From: Rhynchospora pubera
Lineage: Eukaryota; Streptophyta; Magnoliopsida; Poales; Cyperaceae
Direction of reading: 5' to 3'
Assembly (NCBI GenBank): GCA_028095005.1
Contig: CM051460.1
Coordinates: forward strand, 15,423,501 to 15,487,500
DNA: 64,000 nt
The position numbers were made by a program, and so were the translations under genes. This document shows positions 43,954 through 56,000 of the stretch, piece after piece (positions within the stretch are counted from its first letter, which is position 1; every line of letters begins with the position of its first letter). The notes beneath the pieces were generated by a model, which searched no databases, had not been told where the DNA came from, and worked only from the letters and a program-made list of their open reading frames with translations.

Positions 43954-44700
43954 CATGTTTTATCTCCATTCTGGTAACCCTGGCTGGATTCAGGAGATTA
44001 AATATTGTACCTTAATCCATTTCTCCGTTCCAGTTTTAGGAAGATTCGTGAGAAGACCTTCAGATAACATCATCGTGATGTGTTGTGCTACTGGCTCTGT
44101 TCACATCCCCGAAGGAGAAGTATAGTGCCGTATCCCTAGTTGCAGGGATAGACTGTGGAAGTTATCCGCCAGCAATTGCAGATGCAACAATGGCATCAAA
44201 TCAAGTGTTAGAATGCTAATATGTTCCTTCCCAACCCAGTACTTACATTACTCTCTTTTTTTTTAAAAAAAAAGCATAGCATGAGTTTCTACAGTTTGTA
44301 GTACCTGAATTTTGTATAGTTTTAAGTATTCTTTCAATGAATATGTTTTTGAGAGGAGTTTTCAATGGATATTTGCCTGTTGACATAATGTGCTTCTACA
44401 ATTTTCAGTAATTGGATTTTAGAAATACATAGAGGTTCTTGTTTGCCTAAAAAAAAGACAATTCCAGCACTTAAATATAATAGATATACATGTGTAAAAA
44501 TGTCCCATTTTCTTTCCTTCTTGAATCTTGACTGATTAGTAACTTGGATCTTCATATGCTCTTATTAGATCTCATTTACAATTGCAGCGCTAACAATAAG
44601 ATAGAAACCATTTTTCAAGCTCTTACCATTTTTTTTTAAACTCTGTTTGGACTAATTTTATATAGGTTTTCAGTTACAAAATTTCTGTTAACGTAATGCT
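43954..44700. other. 3' flank of the methyltransferase gene
   Basis: 43954-44330 is probably 3' UTR. AGGAAGATTCGTGAGAAGAC near 44040 still looks gene-like and could be an alternative last exon after the GTTCCAG-type acceptor at about 44030. 44330-44700 shows nothing definite. Confidence 0.4.
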
Positions 44701-44707
44701 TGATTTT

Positions 44708-44800
44708 TTTTTTTTTTTTTGAAACTAAGTTCCCAAGCTGGGGAACCAAATTGCATTAATCAAAAGAAACACAAGTTACAAACAGTGACTTAAGACAAAA
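44708..44800 (-). mobile_element. LINE 3'-end fragment
   Basis: On the minus strand it reads AAGTCACTGTTTGTAACTTG, TGTTTCTTTTGATTAATGCA, GGTTCCCCAGCTTGGGAAC, then CTTAGTTTC and a run of A. This is the standard form of plant L1-type LINE 3' ends. No target duplication was found, and its 5' limit is uncertain. Confidence 0.6.
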
Positions 44801-45666
44801 TCGGCAAAGTAACATATATCTAAAGTACGAAGATTGACTTGTCCTATCTATTTATCCAAATCTAGAAAATGCCTATTAAAAGTAACTCAATTTTAAAGCA
44901 AACTTAACAACTATCAGCAACATAATTCTTGACAATTGTTATCCCTATTTCAAAACCATAAAATATTCTAACAGAGGCTTTCATGTTTGTTCGAATTTAT
45001 TTAAAGATAGCAGAGCATATTTAAAAAAAAAAAGGGAAATGAAAGGAATGATATATAATGCCAAAATCAAAGGTTGAGGGTACTGGGTACATGCCCATTT
45101 TGATTTCGAAATGCAGAGATATAGCTCACTAGTCCTTTGAAGTCGGTCAGCGATGCTTCACACCTATTATAAGAACAAGATGTCAAGATATCTTCTTTTT
45201 CCTCCACCATCATCATTCGTTAATAAAATAATGAAATGGAATTTGCAAACGAACCGAGGCCACGCTGACCAATCTCTGTTGCTCAAAAGTGTTACAATGT
45301 ATGGGGTGGGTGAGATCGTTTCTCATTTTTCAATACATTGGAGAAACAATAGAGCCAAAATAGAAACGATATGTATCATAATAGCGATTAAAATTTCTCT
45401 AGTACATGCAGTTTAAGACACAAGAAAATGATTTAAACACCACGTACCCCAAGATAGTATGAGAAAAAAGCCTTACACTTTTTACAAACTCTAAGAACAT
45501 GCCACACCATTATTAACTACTAAAACAACATATTATCTTTACCAATATATATCACTGGTTGATGTTCCATTATTAACTCCAGCAGTTCACTTCTCCGACC
45601 ATGCATGCTCCTATAACACAACCCTACATAAAATTTTCAATCCAGCAAGCAGCCAAGCACTATGGT
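44801..45666. other. Intergenic DNA between convergent genes
   Basis: Holds the 3' UTR of HIPP near 45500-45666. Nothing else is supported. TTGCTCAAAAGTGTTACAATGT near 45281 resembles TTGCTCAAAAGTGTCCCAATGT near 50886, a shared unknown repeat. Confidence 0.4.
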
Positions 45667-48600
45667 TTAGCAAATAACACAAGCATTAGGGTTATCTTCC
45701 ACTCTGCGCCGCCCATAGTATACTGGGGCCATGTTTGGGTTGTAAGGTTTGTAAGTCCCGACCAGCTCAGCAACTTGCTTATTAGCATCCTTTTTATCAC
45801 CTTTTTTGGGATCGTTCCTCTTGTCCCCACCTTTCTTCTCCTCTTCTTTCTTTTTCTCTGGTTCTTTCGCAGGTCCCACCGAGAAGATCTCAGTGTGCCA
45901 CTGTTTTCTCAGTTTTGAAACCATGTCAACAGGATCAACAAAGCCAATCACTGTGAGTTTCTTGTCTTTCATGTCCACTGAAATTGAATCGACTCCTGTC
46001 GGTATTGAATGACAAAAGTTGTTAGTAAAATATTTAGGTTGCATTAACAAGGATGCTTTAATTAATTACAAGGAAGTACAAGAAAAAAAGCAACCTTTGT
46101 CCGATTAAAATTTAGAGGTTTGAATTGCAATTAGCACTATCCACAAATAAGTTTTCCAAATTAAGTAGTTAATTGATGTTGATCATAGCTTCCTTTTAAC
46201 TTTTGATTAGTAAACTTCGGAGTGAATTTAGCTAATACTACTAAGGATTTACTTAACTACACAACTGATTGGTTTGTACCAACTTTTGTTCTCAGATAAT
46301 ACCAGAATTTTGCACGTGTTTCTTAATTATGTTGTTTAATATATCATTTGATGGAAATAAATTGCGAACAGGTGATTCATACCATAAAGATTGGAGACAG
46401 TTTTCATGGCGTTCTTCTTGTCTTTGTCATCATTCAAATCAACTTTCAATACAACTTTCTGCTCCAAAAAGACCAAAAGCAGTGAAATTTTAGTGAACTG
46501 TAGAACTTTTAAATAAGTTCCTGAATTGAAATTACATAAGAATAAGATACATTAGGATTTAAATCGAATCAGGTTGTATTACTGCGCTTGGAGATTACTG
46601 AGATTACTGAATTCCAATAGTAGTTACCTCAAACTAAATTTTACTAGCGGGGTTTCGCGCGTTGCTCGATCTATTTTTTTTTATGATTTAAACGGATAAA
46701 ACAGTATATTGTTTATAAATTATTTTTTGTCATCATATAATTTATATTGCAAAAATAAATTCAGAGAAACAACCAAATATTTTATAAGGTAAAAAAATAT
46801 TTTTGCGCTATTTTTAGTGAAAATTACGCGTTGCGTGATTTACTTTTTTAGCTTTTGTTTATGGATCGATAAAATAATTTAATAAACTGGTGTCGCGCAT
46901 TGTGAATATGAAAAAACATATATATTCATATTACAATGATAGTATAGTTGTTACATTGATGGTGTAATTATAATTAGATATAATGTTTGATTTAATTATA
47001 GTTTTGTGAGGCTATAAAAATAGGGGGAAAAAATATAAAATGGTGCGAGTGTTTTTTTTTTGTTACCTCTCTTTCATCATTCACATAAAATTCGTTGGAA
47101 AAAATCAATTAAGAAGTACCTCCAATTAATTCAAAAGCTATAATACAATTTGTGAAATTTCTAAAATTTTAGAACCATGAAAAATATTGTAAACATTGAA
47201 AAATAGAAAATTCGATATCATTGGATCATGTATAATTTTGTGTGCATATGAATATAATTTGATTAAAAAATAAATCTAGAAAGCTCTTTGAACAATCTAT
47301 CATTTAAAATATGATGTTTTAAATTTTTTGGGGTAAAAAAATTATATAAAAAATTGGGAAAGCATACAATTTAAAAGGTTTGTATCATTAGATTTTTTGT
47401 TATTGTTATTATGTATATAAAATTTTACAGATAAATAAATTTGCAAAGGCTTGGAAACAGTTAAAAAATTATATTTCTATAATCATAGAATGAAGTCATC
47501 AAATTTACAAATTCGAAGAATAAAGAAAAAGATCAAATTATATTTAAGATTATGTCATCAAATTTCATGCAAGGAAAATTTAGGAAGGGATTGAAGCAAT
47601 TTAAAAGCAAAAAAGATATTTTCCTTAATCACATTAATAAAATAACATGAGCAAACAAATATCATACAAAATTCTGAAAGCGAAAAAAGAATTATCATCA
47701 TTAGATTTTACTTAGTTTCCTGTAACATATATTAAATTTGAAAAGAAATGAAAATTGGATAAGCTTTTAAATATTAAAAAAATGTATAACAGTATTTAAA
47801 AAAAAATCCATAAAACACATAAAATAACTTGATATATTTTGAAAGCTCAAAATGAAAAACATTGTACTAACAAATTTTTCATAAGTTTGTGGGTATCCAT
47901 ATAAAATTTCATTGAAAATATAGTTTGAAAGGCCGTAAAAGTAATTCAAGAACTAAACATAACATTTTATACCATAAAAATAAAATACGATGATGTTTGT
48001 AAAATTATTTAAATTAATTTAAAAGTATAATTAAAAAATTTGTGTTCCAAAATTGTATCTATTTGTTTGAGCATGGATATAAAATTTTATGGCGAAATAA
48101 AATTTTCAGAGGCTTGGAATAATTAAAAGCAACATATATTTTTCAGTGGAGGGGCCCATTTATTATTCTTACTTTTTTTTTGGTTTAGTGAGCTTATACT
48201 TGCATATGTGATTAAAATGAGCGAGATTTTTTCATTGAAATTAAAATGACTTTTTTTTAAAAATGAAATTTAAAAATGACTGTGATAAACGAATCCATGC
48301 ATAGGGGAGAGCGAGGGATCTATATCTCGTGTGAATTGTGAAGCACCCATGTTGTTGTTGTTCCTGCAGCGGGTCAATTAATGAATATTGATTCTTTTCA
48401 CTGCAGAGTCACATAAAACGGTCTTGCAAAAAATCTCGAAAAAAAGGACAGACGATGCACATGGAATGACCCTTCCACTTGCATTGAGGTGAGAGAATGC
48501 TACCGTTTGAAAAGACACGGAGGAGGAAAATCGGACGGCCTGGATCAAGCAAAGAAGAACAGACAGTTCAGATTCAATATCGCCCTAAAATAAAAAACGT

Positions 48601-48842
48601 GACCTGTCAAGCGGACCCCACATGTCAGCCACACTGTAGGTGAACAGTTTTTAGCTACAGTGTTCGGATCCGGATCCTATACTCAGGATTAATATATGTA
48701 TTGATTTCTTATGCTTTTGGATCATTTTGGAGAAAAGCCCACCAGTCTTGATCCTAATGCCAGTAACCCCTTAATTTATGAAATGATTGATCTACTAAAT
48801 CCTCCAAATATAAATCAAGAAAAAAAAAAATCATACCTGCAT
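45667..48842 (-). CDS. Heavy-metal-associated isoprenylated plant protein (HIPP), 3 exons
   Basis: Minus-strand exons 48842-48837, 46458-46383 and 45995-45667 join in frame (411 nt, 136 residues). Exon 1 codes only Met-Gln (ATGCAG, donor GTATGA). Exon 2, after TTGGAGCAG, begins KVVLKVDLNDDKDKKNAMKT, and exon 3 begins within GVDSISVDMKDKKLTVIG, giving an HMA domain at residues 3-67. The metal-binding MxCxxC is absent, as in several members of the KVDLHDDKDK branch. A Lys/Glu-rich linker (KEPEKKKEEEKKGGDKRNDP) follows, then a tail ending CVIC, a CaaX farnesylation box. HIPPs are membrane-anchored through the lipid and act in metal handling or stress. Exon 1 is inferred from the MQKVVLKVDL family start, the phase, the donor, and a TATA box 105 bases upstream. 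Intron 1 is 2378 bases. Confidence 0.85.
46644..46670 (-). mobile_element. Helitron-like 3' terminus in HIPP intron 1
   Basis: On the minus strand ATCGAGCAACGCGCGAAACC continues CCGCTAG, followed by T. The CTAG end, A/T insertion context and GCG...CGC-type stem fit a Helitron 3' end, though the stem is imperfect. Partial echoes of the same end occur at about 46827-46850 and 46890-46905. The 5' end, somewhere up to about 48200, was not found. Confidence 0.5.
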
Positions 48843-48948
48843 GTCCAAAATGTTTCCTAATTAAATAGTAAGGAAAGAAGGAGAGGATGAAAGGATTGAA
48901 AGAATGAGAATTAGTAAGCGGGGATAGGACTAGAGTGGAGCAGTGGGG

Positions 48949-48956
48949 CTTTATAC
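48949..48956 (-). promoter_or_regulatory. TATA box of HIPP
   Basis: GTATAAAG on the minus strand, 107 bases before the inferred ATG at 48842. It is followed by a CT-rich leader, and it supports the position of the tiny first exon. Confidence 0.55.
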
Positions 48957-48994
48957 ATATATACAACCACCGGTTGGAACAATAATGAAAAGAA

Positions 48995-49014
48995 CTACTT
49001 TCTCAAAAAAAAAA
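48995..49014 (+). mobile_element. Ultra-short LINE-tail insertion
   Basis: 20 bases, CTACTTTCTC followed by poly(A). Flanked by AATGAAAAGAA (48984-48994 and 49015-49025), an 11-bp duplication. CTACTTTCTC-poly(A) closely follows the 3' end of the LINE at 24054 (CTACTTTTC-poly(A)). Confidence 0.75.
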
Positions 49015-49025
49015 AATGAAAAGAA

Positions 49026-49390
49026 TTAGATTCGTGCTCAGGAAGTTCAGTCGATGCATCCTCTTGAGTCATTAATAAATAGACATAATAGTGAAAGTAG
49101 TTCACTTTTTTTTGTGCTTGTCCATTTGTTCCGAAGAGGAGGTTATAATTAACTTGTAAGTTGAATATATAGTGCATAGGAGGGATATTTATTTTCTTAT
49201 AACATTAAAAATTTTTAAATATTTTCTAAAAGAGCTTTCACAAGCTACAGTTACTCTATAGAAATTCGACTTTTCGTTTTTTTATGAGGAATTAGAGGCC
49301 AACTTCTCCAACTGCGAATTGTGTAAGCTCTTTGATGAAAATATTGAAGGATGAAAAGCCGTTTGTGATATTAATTATATATATATATAG
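49026..49390. other. Intergenic DNA
   Basis: Nothing supported. It ends in a short (TA)n run that forms the left flank of the next element. Confidence 0.4.
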
Positions 49391-50747
49391 AGATTGGCTA
49401 TTGTCCTTTGGATAGGACTGAGGCATCATCCTATTCAGTTTCTTACCATTCGATTGCATCAAGATGAGTGCGCAGATTTAAATAGAGGGATTAGATAGAG
49501 GCGCTGAGGAGAGATTAGAGATGGGATGTTTTAAAATTTTCTGTTATGTCCGTTACATTTCTCCACACCTCCTTTACTTTCCTTCCTCTATTCCTTCCGT
49601 TATTGGCTTCCTCCTCCAGAAGTTGCTGATCTCCTCTCTCTCTCACGCTTGGTCTGTACAATAGTACAAACACCTCTCTCCAATATTGCTCGATAGCTCT
49701 TCTGTTTGGCATGACCTCATCTCTTCATCTCTCTCTCTCTCTCTCTCAAACTCGAAGGTTTTCTCTCTCAAGTTCATCTCTTCATCTCCTAAAATCGAAG
49801 GGTATATTTGTCAAACTCATCCCTTCATCTGCTTCCAAAATTGAAACCATGTTATTTCGCCTGAAACCCTCTCCTCTCACGCTTTCATAGGTATGTTGTA
49901 GTTGGTTTAGTCAATTGACTATGTATGTAGCGATTGTTGCTAATTCATTATCGTGAATAACACCAAATTTCATGAAACCTTTTGTACCCAGAGCTTGTTT
50001 TACTTTTTTCTTTTTTTTTCCACACGCTTAAAATTAAAAGTTATATGCTTTTTTGACGGCCATATTATTCTTTTAGCTAAATCTTCCAAACAAAATGCTT
50101 AATGAACAGTTCATAAAATGAACAATTTGTAGCAGTAAAGTAAGAGGCGCAAAACCTAATTAAATTTTTACCAGTACCAATAGCGAATGTCAAATGAGAA
50201 AATTGAACTAAATAAAAGAGATGTATTAGAAAATGAACAGTTATAAGTTCTCACGAAGGGAAATCAGCACTTGCCCCTACTGATTTGGACCACCGACAAA
50301 GCAGCGCCATTTAGGATTTTCTCTGGTGGGGAGAGAGATGTGCCGAACTAGAGAAGGAGAGAATAGAAATTTGTGTCTGGTGGAAAAAGATACGAGAAGT
50401 GGGCGGAGGAAGGGCAGAAGCACAGAGCGTGGAGAGACTGTCAGCCTAGGTTCTTCTTTGTTTCAAACTTCAAAGTAGAGAGAGAATGAGGTGCGAATCG
50501 TGCGATAGAAGAAGAGACTCTCTGGCGCTTCGACTTTCTGCGAAGAGCAAACAGAGAGAGCATGGATATGGATAGAAAGGGAGACGGAGATATCTGACAG
50601 AAGGAAACGGAAAAATAAATGAAAAAAATCTCCTCAGCGCCACTATCTAAACCCTCTATTTAAATCTGCGCACCCATCTTGATGCAATCTAATGGTCAGA
50701 AACTGAATAGGATGATGCCTCAGTCCTATCCAAAGGACAATAGCCAA

Positions 50748-50750
<3 letters not shown>
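49391..50750. mobile_element. Non-autonomous element with 122-bp terminal inverted repeats in (TA)n
   Basis: 49391-49512 and 50629-50750 are inverted copies with five mismatches in 122, starting AGATTGGCTATTGTCCTTTG. Both sides abut TATATA runs: short on the left (49376-49389), very long on the right. The 1.1-kb interior is CT-rich on the left and GA-rich on the right and codes for nothing recognised. It resembles a MULE- or Micron-like element; rice Micron elements are known to sit in (TA)n tracts. Confidence 0.82.

Positions 50751-50843
<93 letters not shown>
50750..50843. repeat. (TA)47 microsatellite
   Basis: 94 bases of uninterrupted TA dinucleotide. Open frames across it read Tyr-Ile repeats in several frames and are artefacts. 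Confidence 0.98.
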
Positions 50844-50846
<3 letters not shown>

Positions 50847-51096
50847 CGTTGGAAGAATAGCAGAGACCACACTAAAAATCTCCCATTGCTCAAAAGTGTC
50901 CCAATGTGTCTGGCGGATGAGATCACCCACCATACAGTTGGCAATGAGGAGGGTGATCTCCCATTGCTCAATATAAATATACATTGAATAATTTAGATTA
51001 GTCATTTAAACTTTCTAAATTAAGATCTAAGTAGATTTGATACAGCAATCCGTCAAATTAATTTAACCGTATCATTTTTTTTCATTTTTATTTGTA
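50844..51096. other. Intergenic repeat DNA
   Basis: TCTCCCATTGCTCAA occurs at 50879 and again near 50957, on either side of an imperfect palindromic stretch. No gene. Confidence 0.4.
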
Positions 51097-51125
51097 CTAG
51101 GGGCTTATCGAGTTTCGCTCAATAT
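51097..51125 (-). mobile_element. Helitron-like 3' terminus
   Basis: On the minus strand TTGAGCGAAACTCGATAAGC continues CCCTAG, followed by T. It shares the GCGAAA and CCC-CTAG layout with the end at 46644. The stem is short (GAG/CTC). The 5' end was not found. Confidence 0.4.
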
Positions 51126-52623
51126 ATGAATTATTATTATATTAAATTTTATATATAAGTTATATATAATTCATTTATGTATATCTTTTAATTGTAAAAT
51201 TCAATTTTATCTAGTTGAAACAAACTGAAAATTTTTTGTTAAATTTGTAGATGGTTCTAAAACAATGTCCAAATGATTAACCTGATTTTGATCAAATTAG
51301 AAGTACAAATGATTAACTCACTGTAGGATCATACTTATTAAATCATTTGAAACTGTCATTGGTGATTACCTGCTTTCATTTTGGTTCTCTGGCGTTAGTG
51401 ATTGCTTTTGATTGTAATATTCTTATGATTAGTCGAGCCAGTATAAAAATGAATTGAAATGCAGTTTTGGTTTGAAATTGATAATTGATATCATCATTAT
51501 TTATTGGTATTTTAGACCGTGCTTGGCACTCAAAACATTTCCAAACCAACAAATTACTTAATAAATTGCTAAGTTTTCTAGAATTTGACTCAGCCGTCGT
51601 TTCTTCTCTTCTCTGTACAATTTTTGATGATTTTCTGTGATATTCGAGCATGTAGATGGATTCATGTTGTTGCGCACACGCTAGATGATTTATTTCTAGC
51701 ATTGGAGGCCCTTCTCAGCACTCTATTCGGACCAAATGCACAGTAGCTGCCAGATCACTCCTATTTCTCTTCTGTTCGGTCCAAACAGATAGCCGCCATA
51801 CCACGTATGATAACATTTTCTGCATGGAAACTCTTTGTTTTGGTATATTTTCTTGCCTTGGCACCCAGACCTCCTCTCCAAGCACCAGGAAACCTCTATA
51901 AAAGCTCCCCTATGCCTAAGGAAAGAGCATCCTACATTCCATACCCTAATTCCACCTTTCCAAAGGCATTTTTCTCTTTTTCACCCTTGGAAATTCATCA
52001 AGAACCATACCTTGAAGCGACGGCAGTAAGGGGACACGTGTGAAAACCATCTTGCAACACCCCACTGCCTAGGATATTGAAGATCCAAGTATAAAGAAGT
52101 ATTTGGTTTATTCTTCTATATTTCTATCTTTTATTTTCATGGGCTTGTATCTTGTTTATTTGATATTACTTGTCGTTTATGTTGAAACTATGTTAAGCTA
52201 AGTTTTATGTTGTCTTAGGAGTAGGGAAGTAATTTAAGTTTGGATGTTGTTTATTTGAATTGCTATGCTATAACATGTTTTGAGATTTGTTTGTTGCGAA
52301 TTATATTGATTGCTTGCGTTAGAATTCTTGTTAGTCCCTAATCACCTTCTAGTTGAACACCTGCATCTAACAAGTCTAAGTTCGAACAATAAGTTAAGTT
52401 TAATTCAAGTACTCGGGATAAATCGTAGATCCGAAAGTGTAGATTTTAGACAAGCCAAAAGACCTCTAAATATCCCTAAGAACTCCAACAAACACGTTTA
52501 AGTTGATTGAATTCTATAACAAAAGTTGTGGACCAATCGAGTTAATTAGGTTAGGTTGTGATTGAACCAGTTTCTAGTCCAACAAGCGAACACTGGGGTT
52601 TAGAATATCTAGATTTAACCAAC
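51126..52623. other. Possible LTR-retrotransposon remnant
   Basis: 51780-52080 has the look of an LTR U3/R region: CTCTATAAAAGC TATA-like box near 51893, then GC-richer leader sequence. A T-rich stretch to about 52560 follows. TTCTGTTCGG-type words recur near 51770, 52680 and 53020. No primer-binding site, polypurine tract, gag or pol was found, so the assignment is weak. Confidence 0.25.
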
Positions 52624-53088
52624 AAACTCTGACTTAAAACACTAATTAGTATAACCAATCAAATTAACACACCTTTACCTTCTGTTCGGACGGAACAGAG
52701 TGGTAATTGCTCTTAAAACTAGTAATTAGACATGAAAGCGTTGAGTTCTGAGTTTTAAAGTCTAAACATAAGTGAAATATGAACCTTAAGACACCTTTAT
52801 ACTGTTTAGAAAACCAAAATTTTAGTTTAGTTATTTAGATTATTTCTAATTGACAAAAATATCCAAAAATAATCTACATAACTAAAGTAAAATTTTTGGT
52901 TTCTAAACAGTATAAAGGTGTATTAGGGTTCAGGTTTCACGTACGTTTGGACTTTAAAACTCAGAACTCAACACTTTCATCTCTAATTACTAGTTTTAAG
53001 AGCAATTGCCACTCTGTTCGGTCTGAACAAAAGGTAAAGGTGTGTTAATTTGATTGGGTATGCTAATTATGTTTTAAGTCAGAGTTTA
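52624..53088. repeat. 465-bp hairpin (long inverted repeat) at the satellite edge
   Basis: Two arms of about 200 bases fold around a centre near 52856. Examples of paired segments are AAATTAACACACCTTTACCT with GGTAAAGGTGTGTTAATTTG, GAGTTCTGAGTTTTAAAGTC with GACTTTAAAACTCAGAACTC, and CACCTTTATACTGTTTAGAA with TTCTAAACAGTATAAAGGTG. The right arm ends directly where the satellite begins. Confidence 0.85.
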
Positions 53089-56000
53089 TTGTGATGAAAA
53101 GACTTAGGATGAATCCAGAAAAAAATTAAAATGCTGGAATGATACTTGGAATTGCATTATTTCAAATTTATATGCGTAATTGTCATGTATAATCCAATCT
53201 TTTTGAATAAATAATAAATGAATCATATTCTTGCCACTATGAAGAGTTTAAATGTAGATTATGGTGATAAAATGACTTAGAATGAATCTAGAAACGATTG
53301 AAATTCTCGAATGATATTCAGAATTGCGTTATTTGCACTTTATATGCGTAATTGCAATGTATGATCCAATCTTTTTGAATAAATAACACATGATCATATT
53401 CTTGACAATATAAAGAGTTTAAATGTAGATTATTGAGATGAAATAACTTAGAATGAATCCAGAAACGATTGAACTGATCAATTGATTCTCATAATTGCAT
53501 TATTTGAACTTTATATGCATAATTGGTATGTATTATCTAATATTTTAAATAAATAACACTTGATTCATATTATTGACAGCAGAAATTCTCGAATGATAGA
53601 TTGAACTGCATTATTTGCACTTTATATGCATAATTGCTATGTTGAGTCAAATCTTTTAAAATAAATAACACATGAATTAAATTCTTGATACTATAAAGAG
53701 TTTAAATGTAGATTATTGTGATGAAATGACTTAGGATGTATCCAGAAACGATTTAAACACTCGAATGATCCTCAGAATTGCATTATTTTCGTTTTATATG
53801 CATTATTGCGGTGTATAATACAATCTTTTTGAATAAATAACACATGAAATATATTATTGCCACTATAAAGTCTTTAAATGTACATTTTTGAAGAACTAAC
53901 ACAAGAATCATATCCTCAGAATTGCATTATTTTCATTTTATATGCGTAATTGTCGCGTATAATACAATCGTTTTGAATATATAACATATGAATCATATTA
54001 CTGACACTATATAGAATTTAAATATAAATTATGGTGATTAAATGACTTAGAATGAATCTAGAAACGATTGAAACACTCAAATGTTACTCAGAATTGCATT
54101 ATTGGCACTTTATATGCATAATTGCCATATATAATCCAATCTTTCAGAATAACAAGAATCATATTCTGGTCACTAATAAGAGTTTAATTGTAGATTATTA
54201 TGATGAAATGACTTAGAATGAATCCAGAAAATATTGAAATTCTCAAAAGATACACAGAATTATAATATTTGCAATTTCTATGCGTAATTGCCATGTATAA
54301 TCATATCTTTTTAAATAAATAACACATGAATCATATTCTAGAAATTATAAAGAGTTTAAATGCACATTATTGAGATGAAATGACTTCGAATGAATCCAGA
54401 AACGATTGAAATGCTCAAATAATACTCAGAATTGCATTAGTTGCACTTTATATGCGTAATTATCATGTTTAGTCTAATATTTTTCGAATAAATAACACAT
54501 ATGAATCATAATCTTGAAAATATGAAGAGTTTAAACGTAGATTATGATGATGAAAAAATTTAGAATAAATCCATAAACAATTGAAATGTTCGAAAGATAC
54601 TCAGAATTGCATTGTTTGCATTCTATATGCGTAATTGCTATGTATTCTTTTGGAATAAATAACATAAGAATCATATTCTTGACACTATAAAGAGTTTAAA
54701 TGTAGATTATTGTGATGAAATGACTTAGAATGAATCCAGAAATGATTGAAATGCTCAAATGATACACAGAATTGCATTATTTGCAATTGATAAGCGTAAT
54801 TTCCATGTATTATCTAATCTTTCAAAATAAATAACACTTGATTCATAATATTGACAGTAGAACGAGTTCAATAGTAGATTATTGTGATTAAATGACTTTG
54901 AATGAATTCAGAAAGGATTGAAATGCTCAAATGATATTCAGAATTACATTATTAGCACTTTATATGCGTAATTGCCATGTATAATTCGATCTTTTTGAAT
55001 AAATAACAAATGAATCATATTCATGACAATATGAAGAATTTAAATATAGATTATGGTGATGAAATGACTTATAATGAATCTAGAAATGATTGAAATGCTC
55101 GAATAATATTCAGAATTACATTATTTGCAATTTATATGGATAATTGCAATGTATGATCTAATCTTTCTGAATAAATATCACTTTATCCATATTATTGACA
55201 GTAGAAAGATTTTAAATGTACATTATTTTGATGAAATGACTTAGAATGAATCCAGAAACGATTGAAATGCTCAAATGATAATCAGAATTGCATTGTTTGC
55301 AAAATTTATATGTGTAATTGTCATGTATAATCCAATCTTTCTGAATAAATAACACATGAATTAAATTCTTGACACTATAAAGAGTTTAAATGTATATTAT
55401 TGTGATGACATGAATTAGAATGAATCCCGAAACGATTGAAATGCTCAAATGATACTCACATATGCACTATTTGCACTTTATATGCGTAATTGTTATGTTT
55501 AGACCAATATTTTAAAATAAATAACACAGTAATCTTATTCTAGACACCATGAAGAGTTTAAATGTACTAATTGGTGATGAAACGATTTAGAATGAATTCA
55601 GAAACGATTGAAATGCTCAAATGATACTCAGAATTACATTATTTGCACTTTATATGCGTAATTACCATGTATAATCCAATCTTTTTGAAATATGAACACA
55701 TGAATCATATTCTTGATACTATGAAGAGTTTAAATGTAGATTATGGTGATTAAATGACTTAAAATGAATCCAGAAACGATTGAAATGCACAAATGATACT
55801 CAGAATTGCATTATATGTACGTTATATAAGTAATTGTCGTGTATAATCAAATCTTTCTGAATAAATAACTCAAGAATCATATTCCTAACACTACAAGAGT
55901 TCAGATGTAGATTATTATGATGAAATGACTTAGAATGATTCCTGAAAAACGATTGAAATGCTCGAATGATACTCAGAAATGAATTATTTACACGTTATAT

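Noticed and set aside
50643..51005. Open frames of up to 120 codons with long Tyr-Ile repeats
   Set aside because: They translate the (TA)47 microsatellite in several frames; no gene.
51780..52560. Full LTR retrotransposon
   Set aside because: Only a TATA-like LTR-style segment is visible; no second LTR, primer-binding site or coding region, so kept as a weak note only.
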